This document shows positions 26,163 to 34,700 of a stretch of 64,000 nucleotides of DNA, in pieces. The notes below the pieces were generated by a model. That model made no database searches and had not been told where the DNA came from. It was given only the letters and a program-made list of their open reading frames with translations. The DNA is from Prevotella sp. E9-3 (GTDB lineage Bacteria > Bacteroidota > Bacteroidia > Bacteroidales > Bacteroidaceae), in the NCBI RefSeq assembly GCF_022024015.1, contig NZ_CP091786.1, forward strand, positions 3,658,001 through 3,722,000, given 5' to 3'. Within the stretch, counting starts at the first letter, position 1, and each line of letters opens with the position of its first letter. Made by a program: the position numbers and the translations under genes.

Positions 26163-26627
26163 ATGGAAACAACATTAGTATTGCTGAAACCCGGCTGCGT
26201 ACAACGCCAGCTGATTGGTGAAGTGGTGAACCGTTTTGAGCGCCGCGGCCTGCGCATCTCAGGCATGAAGATGATGCAACTCAGCGACCAGATTCTTCGC
26301 GAGCACTATGCACACTTGGTTGACAAGCCTTTTTTCCCCGGACTGGCTGCCTCTATGCAGGCATCGCCCGTCATTGCCCTGGCCCTCTCGGGTGTAGAAG
26401 CCGTGAAGGTGGTACGCGCCATGGCCGGACCCACCAATGGCCGCGAGGCTGCCCCCGGCACCATCCGTGGCGACTATTCAATGAGCAACCAGCAGAACAT
26501 TGTTCATGCCAGCGACTCGGTAGAGAATGCAGAGATTGAGCTAAAGCGTTTTTTCCGTCCGGAAGAGTTATTCGATTATCAGGCAAATGCCTTTCCGTTC
26601 GTCTATGGCGCTGGTGAAGCAAAATAG
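26163..26627 (+). CDS. ndk: Nucleoside diphosphate kinase
   Basis: Ndk transfers the gamma phosphate from ATP to nucleoside diphosphates through a phospho-histidine. The 154-residue protein has the usual start TLVLLKPGCVQRQLIGEV, the PFFPGLAASM segment, and NIVHASDS with the catalytic His115. The length is slightly above the bacterial norm of about 140-150. It is a single-gene unit with its own promoter and a double-palindrome terminator. Nothing is unusual in the active site. Confidence 0.97.
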   Translation: METTLVLLKPGCVQRQLIGEVVNRFERRGLRISGMKMMQLSDQILREHYAHLVDKPFFPGLAASMQASPVIALALSGVEAVKVVRAMAGPTNGREAAPGTIRGDYSMSNQQNIVHASDSVENAEIELKRFFRPEELFDYQANAFPFVYGAGEAK

Positions 26628-26690
26628 AATTATAGCTAAAATTTAAAGAATTATAGCTATAATTTTCGCGATTATAGCTATAATTTTTTT
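26628..26690 (+). terminator. Double-palindrome terminator after ndk
   Basis: AATTATAGCTATAATT at 26649-26664 recurs as ATTATAGCTATAAT at 26671-26684, after a partial copy at 26631. Each is a palindrome and the two can also pair with each other across a TTCG-containing loop; seven T residues follow. Confidence 0.7.
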
Positions 26691-27084
26691 GTGGCCTCAT
26701 CGTGTTCCTCCGCAAAACAAGAAGCATTCCTTTGAAACAGAACCGTACCTACGGTCCAAAAAAACGCTGAGCAGAGGCTAAGATTTTAAAAACCGCTGCG
26801 CAGAGGCTAAGATTTTGAAATCAGATTTTTCGTTCGATTTTAAGCGGAGCGCCCAGGAATTAAGGGTCGTCGTTTCACTCCTCAAAATCTGACGAAAAAT
26901 CTAAAGAGAAAATCTTATAAAAATCCGTCCAATCAGTTCAATCCGTTCAATCCGTGGTCGAAATAAGTGGTATTTGTTTAAGAATACAAACTCAGGAATA
27001 AGTCGGTGAAAATAAATTTTGGCCATTATTTTTAAAATTTTGGCCAGAATTTTTCGAATTCTGGCCAAAATTCATTTTCGTGTC
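26691..27084. other. 394-nt gene-free stretch with a direct repeat and a hairpin
   Basis: A 26-bp unit (CGCTGAGCAGAGGCTAAGAT and TTTAAA) is repeated at 26765-26790 and 26794-26820 with few changes. Short AATCCGTTC-type units occur near 26935-26955. A perfect 16-bp stem (AATTTTGGCCAGAATT at 27036-27051 with its complement at 27057-27072) lies just past the minus-strand gene that ends at 27085 and probably terminates it. No open frame looks real. Confidence 0.6.
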
Positions 27085-30000
27085 TTATCTGACAACCTTC
27101 CTTGCTTTACCTTTTTGATCCACTTCGATGAGCAAACCGTTGGCAGTTGTTGTGCGGCGGCGTCCCTGCAGATCATAGAGAGCGGAGGGCTCGGCGGGCG
27201 AAGCACTCATTCCTTCAATGCCCGAAGGCTTGCCCAGTTCGTCAACGACCCCGTAGATAGGCATCATCACTCCACCCCATTCATCGAGGATGTCCATACC
27301 CTTGGCCTTGATGATATAGGCCTGGTAGTAACCGGGACTCTCAGGCTCGGTGATACGGTGCCATGCACCATCGTCACGCAACAGGTAACTGCCGGCGGCG
27401 GCCCTGATGCTCGACTTGAAGAAGCCCGTGATATTGTTCTTTCCGCGGTTGACGGGGGTACGACGGGCATCACCATATACATAATAGGTCACATCCTTCT
27501 GGTCGGCTATAAAGATATAGGCCATACCGGGCTCGGCCTCTTCCACCTCCTGCAGGGCAATATGCTGGTAGTCGGCCATCAGACCGGCAATCTCGTAGAG
27601 TTTCATACCCTTTGGCACACGATAGGCATAGGGCAGACAGATGGTGCCCCATCCGGGGGCGACCGTCTTCTTGATGAGCGGATGGAAAAGCAGACGGAAG
27701 TCGGTGGCGCACCACCATCCTTCGCGCTTGTCGCCGGTATTGGTGGATGCGTCATCGTATTTCACGCCATAGCTGCGCCATGCATTATCAACGGCACCTT
27801 TCTTCGAGCCCTTGAAACCGATGGTCACCTGACCGTCTTCAGCCACATAGACTGGAGTAGAGGTCATGGTCTGCCAGGCCGAGATGGTATTGGGAATATC
27901 CAGGTAGTCGCGTTTCAGAGTTGGGGTTTCGGATGATTCTGAATTTTCTGATTTATCCGAAGACACTACTTTAATATATCCGTGCTGGTCGCTGAGACAG
28001 TTGTGTTCGGTCAGGGCCTTGCACTCCAGCACATAGAGGCCTTCGGGCAGGTTGCTGACGGTTTGGCGTATCTCCATGGTCTGCTGTTCGCCCTCGGAAG
28101 CACTGATTCCGCTCCACCAGGCATTCCAGCAGGTGAGGTTTTCCTTCGTAGCCGTGCGCTGATCGCCCTTGGTATAAGTACCCACCTTCACTTCCCAGCC
28201 GTCGGTAGCACTGAAACTGGGCGATTTAGGCTGCGTAGCGGCTTCGGCGAGGGGCAGGAAGTCGTTGAGCATGTGTTGCAAGTTCCAGCGGGCATTGTTG
28301 ATCTCGTCGGCAGAAACGGCACTGGAGGCCTCTTCCATGGCCTGCTGCAACAGCTCGCGCCCGTCGAAGTCCCAGTCGGCCACGGCACGTGCAACGATGA
28401 GCAGCGAGTCGATGGCCTGCTTGTTGACAATGGCCTGCTGCATGTTTTCCATGGCCTGGGTGATGGTGAAGAGGAGGTCTTCGGGGGAGAGGGAGGAGTG
28501 ATGGGGTGAATGGGCGATTTGGGTTGAATGGGCAATTTGGGCAATTTGGGGTGAATGGGCCTGTGGGGCGGGTCCGGTTTGTTGCGACTGAGTCGCAACG
28601 GAGAGGATGGCCTGCAGTTCGGCATTCAGGGCGGGCAGCTGGGTGTTCCATTCCATCAGCATCTGTGCCTGCTTGCGGGTTTGTTCAATACCGTCGGCAA
28701 TGGCCTCTTCGCGTGTGGGGAACAGGCGGTACAGTTCCATATCGCCCAACTGGGCTGTTCCGCCCAGCCAACGGAAGGCCAGTACAGCCTCGTTGTGACT
28801 CTCAGTATTGAAAATGGCCTGCTGCGTGGTCCAGAAGGTCTTGTTGGCCAGGGTGAGACGGTTCTTCTCGTTGTTCTCATCCCCCTTCGGACGAGTCACC
28901 ACCTTGATATATTCACCCGCATTCTGACCGCCCATGCGAAACACGTAGTCGGCACCCGGTACCACCTCAAAGGCAGTGAGCAGAGAGGCCTCGTTGGTCT
29001 TGCCCTGATCGCCCAGGCACTGGAGGAAATAGCCATCGGTGAGTGCTTTCGGATAGACGCCGAACCAAGTCGGTGAGAGGGGTTGTCCCTGTCCGTTAGT
29101 CCATCCATAGAGACCCATACGGAAGTCGCCATTGGGCAACACATTACCGCCCACAAAGCACAGTTTTCCTTCACCCATATCGATGGGCTCGCCAGGTTCC
29201 ATATCCTCTGAGCTCCAGTAGTCGCGACCGCTGAAACTACGTATATGCAGACGATAGCGGGTACCGTCGGTATAGCTGTCGTCAATGAGTGAGTAGTCGG
29301 CTTCGGCATCCTCCGGCTTCACCGTCTGCCACACCTGCCAGGCACCGTTCGGCTCTTTGCGCAGCACCTCCATCAACTGGTTGTACTCACCGTCGTAGTC
29401 GTGCCAGGTGATGGTGGCCTTGCCTGCAGCTGTGTTTACACGGAAGTCGCGATAGCCGCCACGCATTTTGGGCAGGTTGGGCACCTTCTCATAGCTCTTG
29501 TTATAGCCCATGCCCGAAAGCATGTTGGCATATTTCTTACCGGCCTGCGTGAGCGAGCCGCCACTATATAGCTTGCCTTTCGACTCGCTGTTCCAGTAGA
29601 AATAGCGCTCTACATAGCCATAGCTGTTCAGTTTGTTGTAGATCTGTTCCACCGCCCAGGCAATGTCGCCATCGGTTTTTCCGCTTTCAAAGGCACCGTT
29701 ATTGTTCCATGAAGCGCCCCAGATCCATTCCGATATCCACAGCGGGCGCTTGTATTTCGAATGCATGGTTCCCAGGTTGTTGAAGTTGTCGATGAGCCAG
29801 TAGCAGTGCAGATCGACCAGGTCGCATCGCCAGCCACGTGCATCGATACTGTCGAGGAACTGTTTGATGAAGCCCGAGCCGTCGGTATAGTCGCTGCCGT
29901 CCCATGACGAGGGCGAGCAGAGGCGCATTCCGGTGCGCATCAGGTTTTGCCAGTTGTTAAGAATAGTAGTGAGCGACTGCGGATTATCGTCCGACGAGTT

Positions 30001-30852
30001 GCGGGGCTCGTTGTTGGTCTTCATGTGAGCCGACCACGTGACCTTTCCGCAGGCAGCCGATGAAGGATAGTCCTCGTAGATATGATTAGGCACACACTCC
30101 ACGTCGGGATTCATGTCGCGACCGGTGTCCCATCCGTAGCAGCTGATGACGTTGAGGGCATCGCAGGCCGAGCCATCGGTATTGCTGGCCAGGCCTTTCT
30201 TGCCGGCGGTGTTCCATTTAAAGATTCGGTAGCTGGAGATTTTTCCGTCGAGAATCTGTGGCAGTGTGGCAAACTCCAGGTCTTCGTTGTTGGCAATAAA
30301 GCAACGCTGATAGCCGTAGCCGCTTTTCTGGGTGGCGAAGGTCACCATATAGCCGCGCTTGAGTCGGAACGAGCGGATGCGGTTGTTCAGTTTCTGGTCA
30401 GTGAGCGTCACCATATAGCCGCCATCGTTCTCCAGTCCGAAGTCGCTGCACTTTTCGCCTTGGAAGTTCTGTTCGCTATAGACGGTGAGAGGCTTGTCGG
30501 TAGAGGCGTAAGGCAGAATCATGGCACCGCGGGTACCATATAGACGCACCTGACAGTTCACATTATTCTTGGCCACGGCGCCCTTGATTTTCACACGGTT
30601 AGCCAATAGCGATGCGATGACCTTTGAGGGTTTTACGCGCTCAATGATGAGCACAGCATGGTCGGTATTCACGATGTTCACCACGCCATCGTCGGCAAAG
30701 GGAGTCTCACCGTTCACCACATAATCGATATCGGTGGTCAGTTCGACGGCAGTAGTCACCTGACTGACGGTTTCTTTCGTGTTGGCAGCCCATAGGCTCA
30801 GGGCAGACAAAGAGGCCAGTCCCCAACAACAGAGCATTCGTTTCAATTGCAT
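27085..30852 (-). CDS. Large secreted glycosidase-like protein (Asl1-like catalytic core)
   Basis: A 1255-residue secreted protein. After a signal peptide (ending LSLWAA) comes a beta/gamma-crystallin-like stretch (residues about 110-180: IRSFRLKRGYMVTFATQK). A region like the Asl1-like glycosyl hydrolase core (PF11790) follows, with DLHCYWLIDNF near 349 and PLWISEWIWGASWN near 372, where the Glu could be catalytic. A carbohydrate-binding-like part, an Ala/Gln-rich helical segment, a beta module at about 883-1055, and a sorting-like tail (LYDLQGRRRTTTANGLLIEV) complete it. The module at 883-1055 resembles one in the divergent gene at 31100. Residues about 765-785 (Ala/His/Gln-rich) come from a 9-bp repeat tract. 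Substrate unknown. Confidence 0.7.
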   Translation of the reverse strand: MQLKRMLCCWGLASLSALSLWAANTKETVSQVTTAVELTTDIDYVVNGETPFADDGVVNIVNTDHAVLIIERVKPSKVIASLLANRVKIKGAVAKNNVNCQVRLYGTRGAMILPYASTDKPLTVYSEQNFQGEKCSDFGLENDGGYMVTLTDQKLNNRIRSFRLKRGYMVTFATQKSGYGYQRCFIANNEDLEFATLPQILDGKISSYRIFKWNTAGKKGLASNTDGSACDALNVISCYGWDTGRDMNPDVECVPNHIYEDYPSSAACGKVTWSAHMKTNNEPRNSSDDNPQSLTTILNNWQNLMRTGMRLCSPSSWDGSDYTDGSGFIKQFLDSIDARGWRCDLVDLHCYWLIDNFNNLGTMHSKYKRPLWISEWIWGASWNNNGAFESGKTDGDIAWAVEQIYNKLNSYGYVERYFYWNSESKGKLYSGGSLTQAGKKYANMLSGMGYNKSYEKVPNLPKMRGGYRDFRVNTAAGKATITWHDYDGEYNQLMEVLRKEPNGAWQVWQTVKPEDAEADYSLIDDSYTDGTRYRLHIRSFSGRDYWSSEDMEPGEPIDMGEGKLCFVGGNVLPNGDFRMGLYGWTNGQGQPLSPTWFGVYPKALTDGYFLQCLGDQGKTNEASLLTAFEVVPGADYVFRMGGQNAGEYIKVVTRPKGDENNEKNRLTLANKTFWTTQQAIFNTESHNEAVLAFRWLGGTAQLGDMELYRLFPTREEAIADGIEQTRKQAQMLMEWNTQLPALNAELQAILSVATQSQQTGPAPQAHSPQIAQIAHSTQIAHSPHHSSLSPEDLLFTITQAMENMQQAIVNKQAIDSLLIVARAVADWDFDGRELLQQAMEEASSAVSADEINNARWNLQHMLNDFLPLAEAATQPKSPSFSATDGWEVKVGTYTKGDQRTATKENLTCWNAWWSGISASEGEQQTMEIRQTVSNLPEGLYVLECKALTEHNCLSDQHGYIKVVSSDKSENSESSETPTLKRDYLDIPNTISAWQTMTSTPVYVAEDGQVTIGFKGSKKGAVDNAWRSYGVKYDDASTNTGDKREGWWCATDFRLLFHPLIKKTVAPGWGTICLPYAYRVPKGMKLYEIAGLMADYQHIALQEVEEAEPGMAYIFIADQKDVTYYVYGDARRTPVNRGKNNITGFFKSSIRAAAGSYLLRDDGAWHRITEPESPGYYQAYIIKAKGMDILDEWGGVMMPIYGVVDELGKPSGIEGMSASPAEPSALYDLQGRRRTTTANGLLIEVDQKGKARKVVR
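28499..28560 (-). repeat. 9-bp repeat tract inside the glycosidase-like gene
   Basis: Units around CCCAAATTG and CCCATTCAA encode a run of AHSPQIAQIAHSTQIAHSP type. The unit length preserves the frame. It lies in a linker between helical segments. Confidence 0.7.
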
Positions 30853-30886
30853 ATTGTTTTGATTTATAATTAGTGTCTTGTGCGTG

Positions 30887-30894
30887 CAAAGATA
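30887..30894 (-). promoter_or_regulatory. Predicted promoter of the glycosidase-like gene
   Basis: TATCTTTG on the minus strand, 35 nt before the start at 30852. Confidence 0.5.
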
Positions 30895-30989
30895 AGGAAA
30901 ATATGCTAAAAATGATATAAATCAAGTCTAAATTGATGTACAATGGCACTTTTTTTTAAAAAAAATAGCCGTTATTTTAAAAAAATTCC

Positions 30990-30997
30990 TACTTTTG
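30990..30997 (+). promoter_or_regulatory. Predicted promoter of the gene at 31100
   Basis: TACTTTTG fits TAnnTTTG, about 100 nt before the start. It forms a divergent pair with the promoter at 30887. Confidence 0.5.
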
Positions 30998-31099
30998 CAA
31001 TGATTAATCGCTGTATAAATAAATACTTCACAGCTACTAGCACTGAACAACCATATTTATTTAGATAATAATATTATTATTTACTAACTTTATTTACTT

Positions 31100-34000
31100 A
31101 TGAAAAAACTATTACTTTTCGCAATGGGTGCAATGATGGCATCGCCATTATTGGCACAGGAAGTGGATGTAACAAGTTACATCAAGAATGCGGGATTCGA
31201 TGAGGACCTGACGTTCCAGGCTGACGGAACCATGAAGGAGAAAGCTTCACAGCAGTCACTGAGTGACCGTAGCTGGGCCTTTATCGCTGCCGACAGTACC
31301 GTTTATGCCCGTCCAAAAGAGACCAGCTCGCAGACCCGCGCCGACGGTCGCAAACTGGAAGCCGTGAACGGATTTGCCGGTCGTATCAATGGATGGAAGT
31401 ACATTGGTGCTGACTTCCCCAAGTGTGAGTGGACCTATTTTGGCAGTGTCGCCTATGACTTGGGCGAGACTGCAGTGCCCATCGCCGACGACGGAACAAC
31501 CTATCTGCTTGTTCCTGCCCGTCCTCAGAACGGAGAGTTCGAAGCTGGCGAAGGCTTTGTCTATCTGCGTGCCGGATGGGGCGGAAAAGCTATCTACAGA
31601 CAGGATGTTAACCTTCCCCCTGCAAGATATCGCTTGGAGTACTGGACTATCAACATCAATCCTAACACTACTCAGACGGCTACTGACCTGACACAGATCA
31701 CCTGTCGCCGCGATGTGTTCAAGGATGAGGAGGGTACCGGTTTGCAGAATCAGGAGTGGACCAAGCATGAGTTCGAGTTCGACGCTACTGCCAGCTTCAC
31801 CATGCAGTTCGGCTATCAGGCTGCCAACGCCGGTTCTGGCGGTATGCCTATCGTAGGCCTCGACGGTATCAAGCTGTACAAGATTGGCGAGGTGGATCCC
31901 GAGGAACTGATCAATGCCGACCTGAACGCTATGGCTGACAGTCTTACCGAGCAGAGCACAATTGCCGATGATGCAGGTATGAAAGGATTGGCTGCTGAAA
32001 TCTATGGCTATTCACAGGACCTCAGCGATATCATCGACGATGGCACAATGGACCAAAAAGAGGCTGCCCTGAAAGATGTTATCGAGAAACTGGCTTACTT
32101 CAAGGAAGCTATTGCTGCTGCTGAAAAACTGGATGCCATTGTGCTGCAGTTGCAAGCTATTTCCGACAAGTATAACTTCCCTGGAAAGAATGCCTTCGAT
32201 GAAGCTGTTCTCCGTATCACCAATTATTTCGAGAATGGAACTTCTGCACAGATTTTCGGTGCTGAGGAAGAGGCCAAGAATGCTATCAAGGCTTACGTAT
32301 TCTCACAGAATGCTTCAGCTGAAGCTCCTGCCAACTACACCCTCCTGATTCAGAATCCCTGGTTCATCAAGTCAAATCTTGAGCCTACTCTCAATGATGG
32401 TGTAGCTGAGTATGAGAACGCTTACACCGCAGGCAGCAGCAGCGACGACTTCACCAGCGAGGGCTGGTACAAGAGCGGTGAGTTCACTGGCGGTGACCAG
32501 CGTCTGAACTTTGCTCAGGGCCGTAGCTGCTGGAACGCTTGGGGTAGCAACATCACTACTATCGGTATTGCACAGGATCTGACCGACCTGCCTAACGGTT
32601 ACTACACCGTGAAGGGTGATCTGATCACTCAGGCCGACTGGGTAAGCGATCAGCATGTATATGCTATCAGCGAACTGGGTACCTTCAAGTCAGGCGCTCT
32701 TACAAGTGGTGACTGGGCTGACTCTAACGATGGTCTCTGGAGCACACTTGCTGCTGAGAAAGTACTCGTTACCAATGGTAAGCTGACTATCGGTGCTATG
32801 GGTTCTGGCCTTGGCATAGGCGGTTCTGCCGGCTGGTTCTGCGCTACCAACTTCCAGCTGGAATATCTGGGCGAAGCCGGTGCTGATGCCCTGAAGGCTC
32901 TGCTGCAGAGCAAGCTCGACGCTGCTACCGCAATGGTTGACACCATGCACTTCGCTGCCGACAAGAAGGCTCTGAACGACAGCATTGCCAAGTTCAAAGG
33001 CTCTTCTGACTATGCTCCTGCTATTGCAGGCATGAACGCTGCCCTCGACGAGGCTGTGAAGAGTGAGAACAAATATGCTGAGTACTGGATGAACGGCAAG
33101 ACCCTGCCCACCCTGCGTGACTCACTGAAGACTGAAGGCGCTTATGGCGCTGCCAAGGAACTGGTAGAGTTCGCTTACAACTATGCTATGAACTGGCTGA
33201 AGAGTGACAGCGCTTCTTATAAGAACATCGATGCTGAGGTAAACCTGACCAAGAACTACGTGAACAACTACGCTCCCGTATTCAACGAGGCTGCTGAACT
33301 GGCTGCTAAGTCTTCTAACCAAGGCAAGGACTACCTGGAGACTATGATGAACCACCAGAAGGAACAGCTGCTGATCAAGATGCAGGACGAGACCGTCGTA
33401 AACACCTACGTAAGCAAGCTGAAGGCTGCTATCGCTCTGGTAGAGATGCAGAACATCGCTGACGACAAGGATGCTACCGACTTCACTGCATTCATCATCA
33501 ACCCGAACGCTGAGGGTACCGACGGATGGAACATCGAAAAGGGTAACGGCGACGGCCCAATCAAGACCTCTGGTCAGTGGATGGACGACAGCAAAGCTCC
33601 TTTCTTCGATTCTTGGAACGGCAACGGTCTGAGCGGTCACAGAGTTTCTCAGGATATCGCTTCTCTGCCTAACGGTACTTACACACTGGGTGTATATGCA
33701 CGTACTCCTGCCGAGGGTGCTTACCTGTTCACTAAGGTTGATAATGACACTGTCTTCGTTGAGATTCCTCTCTACACCTATACAGAAATTGATAGTGAGA
33801 CACAAGAAGAGGTTGAAAAGGTTGCCAGCGATTCTCACGGTCCAGTATGGGAAGAGGCTAAAGCAAAGATCGACGAACTGTCTGAGGAAGATGACGAATA
33901 TGCTTACTACTATGCTATTGCACAGGCTAACGGCGGTATTGGCCGCGGCTGGCAGCATCTAGAGATCAAGGATATCGTAGTTACTGACCACAAGCTGACT

Positions 34001-34273
34001 ATCGGCTTCCTGGCTGGTGGCGAGGCTTTCGGTACTGAGAAGACATTTGCCGGTTCTTGGTACAGCGTAAACGGTTTCACCCTGACTCGCACCGCTGAAG
34101 GCAATAACGATGGCTGGGCTGGTCCTATCGCCGACGGTATTGAGAATGTGAAGAACAACGCAGTTGCTCTGGATGGCATCTACACTCTGAACGGTGTACG
34201 TGCAGCCAAACTGCAGCGTGGTTTGAACATCGTGATCAAGAATGGCAAGGCCATGAAGGTAATTGTGAAATAA
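31100..34273 (+). CDS. Large secreted multi-module protein with sorting tag
   Basis: A 1057-residue secreted protein of unknown function. It has a signal peptide (ending PLLAQ), a beta module (about 25-270), helical linkers, a second module (about 455-590: GDQRLNFAQGRSCWNAWGSN ... WFCATNFQLEYLG), a long helical region (about 590-800), and a third related module (about 809-1005, with SLPNGTYTLGVYART). It ends YTLNGVRAAKLQRGLNIVIK and KVIVK, a type IX-like tag. The modules look like carbohydrate-binding beta sandwiches and resemble one in the divergent glycosidase-like protein. No catalytic motif was recognised. A strong terminator separates it from the SusCD cluster. Confidence 0.7.
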   Translation: MKKLLLFAMGAMMASPLLAQEVDVTSYIKNAGFDEDLTFQADGTMKEKASQQSLSDRSWAFIAADSTVYARPKETSSQTRADGRKLEAVNGFAGRINGWKYIGADFPKCEWTYFGSVAYDLGETAVPIADDGTTYLLVPARPQNGEFEAGEGFVYLRAGWGGKAIYRQDVNLPPARYRLEYWTININPNTTQTATDLTQITCRRDVFKDEEGTGLQNQEWTKHEFEFDATASFTMQFGYQAANAGSGGMPIVGLDGIKLYKIGEVDPEELINADLNAMADSLTEQSTIADDAGMKGLAAEIYGYSQDLSDIIDDGTMDQKEAALKDVIEKLAYFKEAIAAAEKLDAIVLQLQAISDKYNFPGKNAFDEAVLRITNYFENGTSAQIFGAEEEAKNAIKAYVFSQNASAEAPANYTLLIQNPWFIKSNLEPTLNDGVAEYENAYTAGSSSDDFTSEGWYKSGEFTGGDQRLNFAQGRSCWNAWGSNITTIGIAQDLTDLPNGYYTVKGDLITQADWVSDQHVYAISELGTFKSGALTSGDWADSNDGLWSTLAAEKVLVTNGKLTIGAMGSGLGIGGSAGWFCATNFQLEYLGEAGADALKALLQSKLDAATAMVDTMHFAADKKALNDSIAKFKGSSDYAPAIAGMNAALDEAVKSENKYAEYWMNGKTLPTLRDSLKTEGAYGAAKELVEFAYNYAMNWLKSDSASYKNIDAEVNLTKNYVNNYAPVFNEAAELAAKSSNQGKDYLETMMNHQKEQLLIKMQDETVVNTYVSKLKAAIALVEMQNIADDKDATDFTAFIINPNAEGTDGWNIEKGNGDGPIKTSGQWMDDSKAPFFDSWNGNGLSGHRVSQDIASLPNGTYTLGVYARTPAEGAYLFTKVDNDTVFVEIPLYTYTEIDSETQEEVEKVASDSHGPVWEEAKAKIDELSEEDDEYAYYYAIAQANGGIGRGWQHLEIKDIVVTDHKLTIGFLAGGEAFGTEKTFAGSWYSVNGFTLTRTAEGNNDGWAGPIADGIENVKNNAVALDGIYTLNGVRAAKLQRGLNIVIKNGKAMKVIVK

Positions 34274-34285
34274 CATACTCTCTTA

Positions 34286-34320
34286 TAGTCCTGTGCGCTC
34301 GCAGCGAGCGCACAGGACTA
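34286..34320 (+). terminator. Strong terminator after the multi-module gene
   Basis: A 16-bp perfect GC-rich stem (TAGTCCTGTGCGCTCG with its complement) around CAG. The T-run is weak, so it may instead block or protect RNA ends. Confidence 0.75.
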
Positions 34321-34327
34321 TTCAAAA

Positions 34328-34480
34328 AATCAGAATAATCGGAATAATCGGAAAATTCAGAATAATCAGAGTATTCAGAGTATTCAGAATAATCAGAATA
34401 ATCAGAAAATTCAGAATAATCAGAATATTCAGAATAATCAGAATAATCAGAGCAATCTGAACAATCAGAGCAATCAAAGC
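34328..34480 (+). repeat. Family E 9-bp tandem array
   Basis: About seventeen units around AATCAGAAT, ATTCAGAGT and AATCAGAGC, the same repeat as in the rnpA tail. Here it is intergenic but remains free of stops in one frame. Confidence 0.85.
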
Positions 34481-34606
34481 TCTAACAGAAACTGGCAGCT
34501 CTCCGGGCAGCCCACCAAAGAAGAAAACAACGAAAGCCACCTTATATATATAGCGCGTACGCGCGAGGAAAGGCTTCTTAAGATAAAGACTATTGAGGAG
34601 ATAGTG

Positions 34607-34649
34607 ACTATAGTACCTATAGTACCTATAGTTCCTATAGTTCCTATAG
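34607..34649 (+). repeat. Family D 9-bp tandem array before the FAS1 gene
   Basis: About five units around CTATAGTAC and CTATAGTTC, as at 3731 and 54363. It ends about 50 nt before the start codon at 34701. Region 34328-34687 has one frame open for 119 codons through both arrays, but no usual start codon. Confidence 0.85.
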
Positions 34650-34700
34650 AAAAAATAAAAAAAACAACAAGAATAAAATACAAATAACTTATCAAAACGT

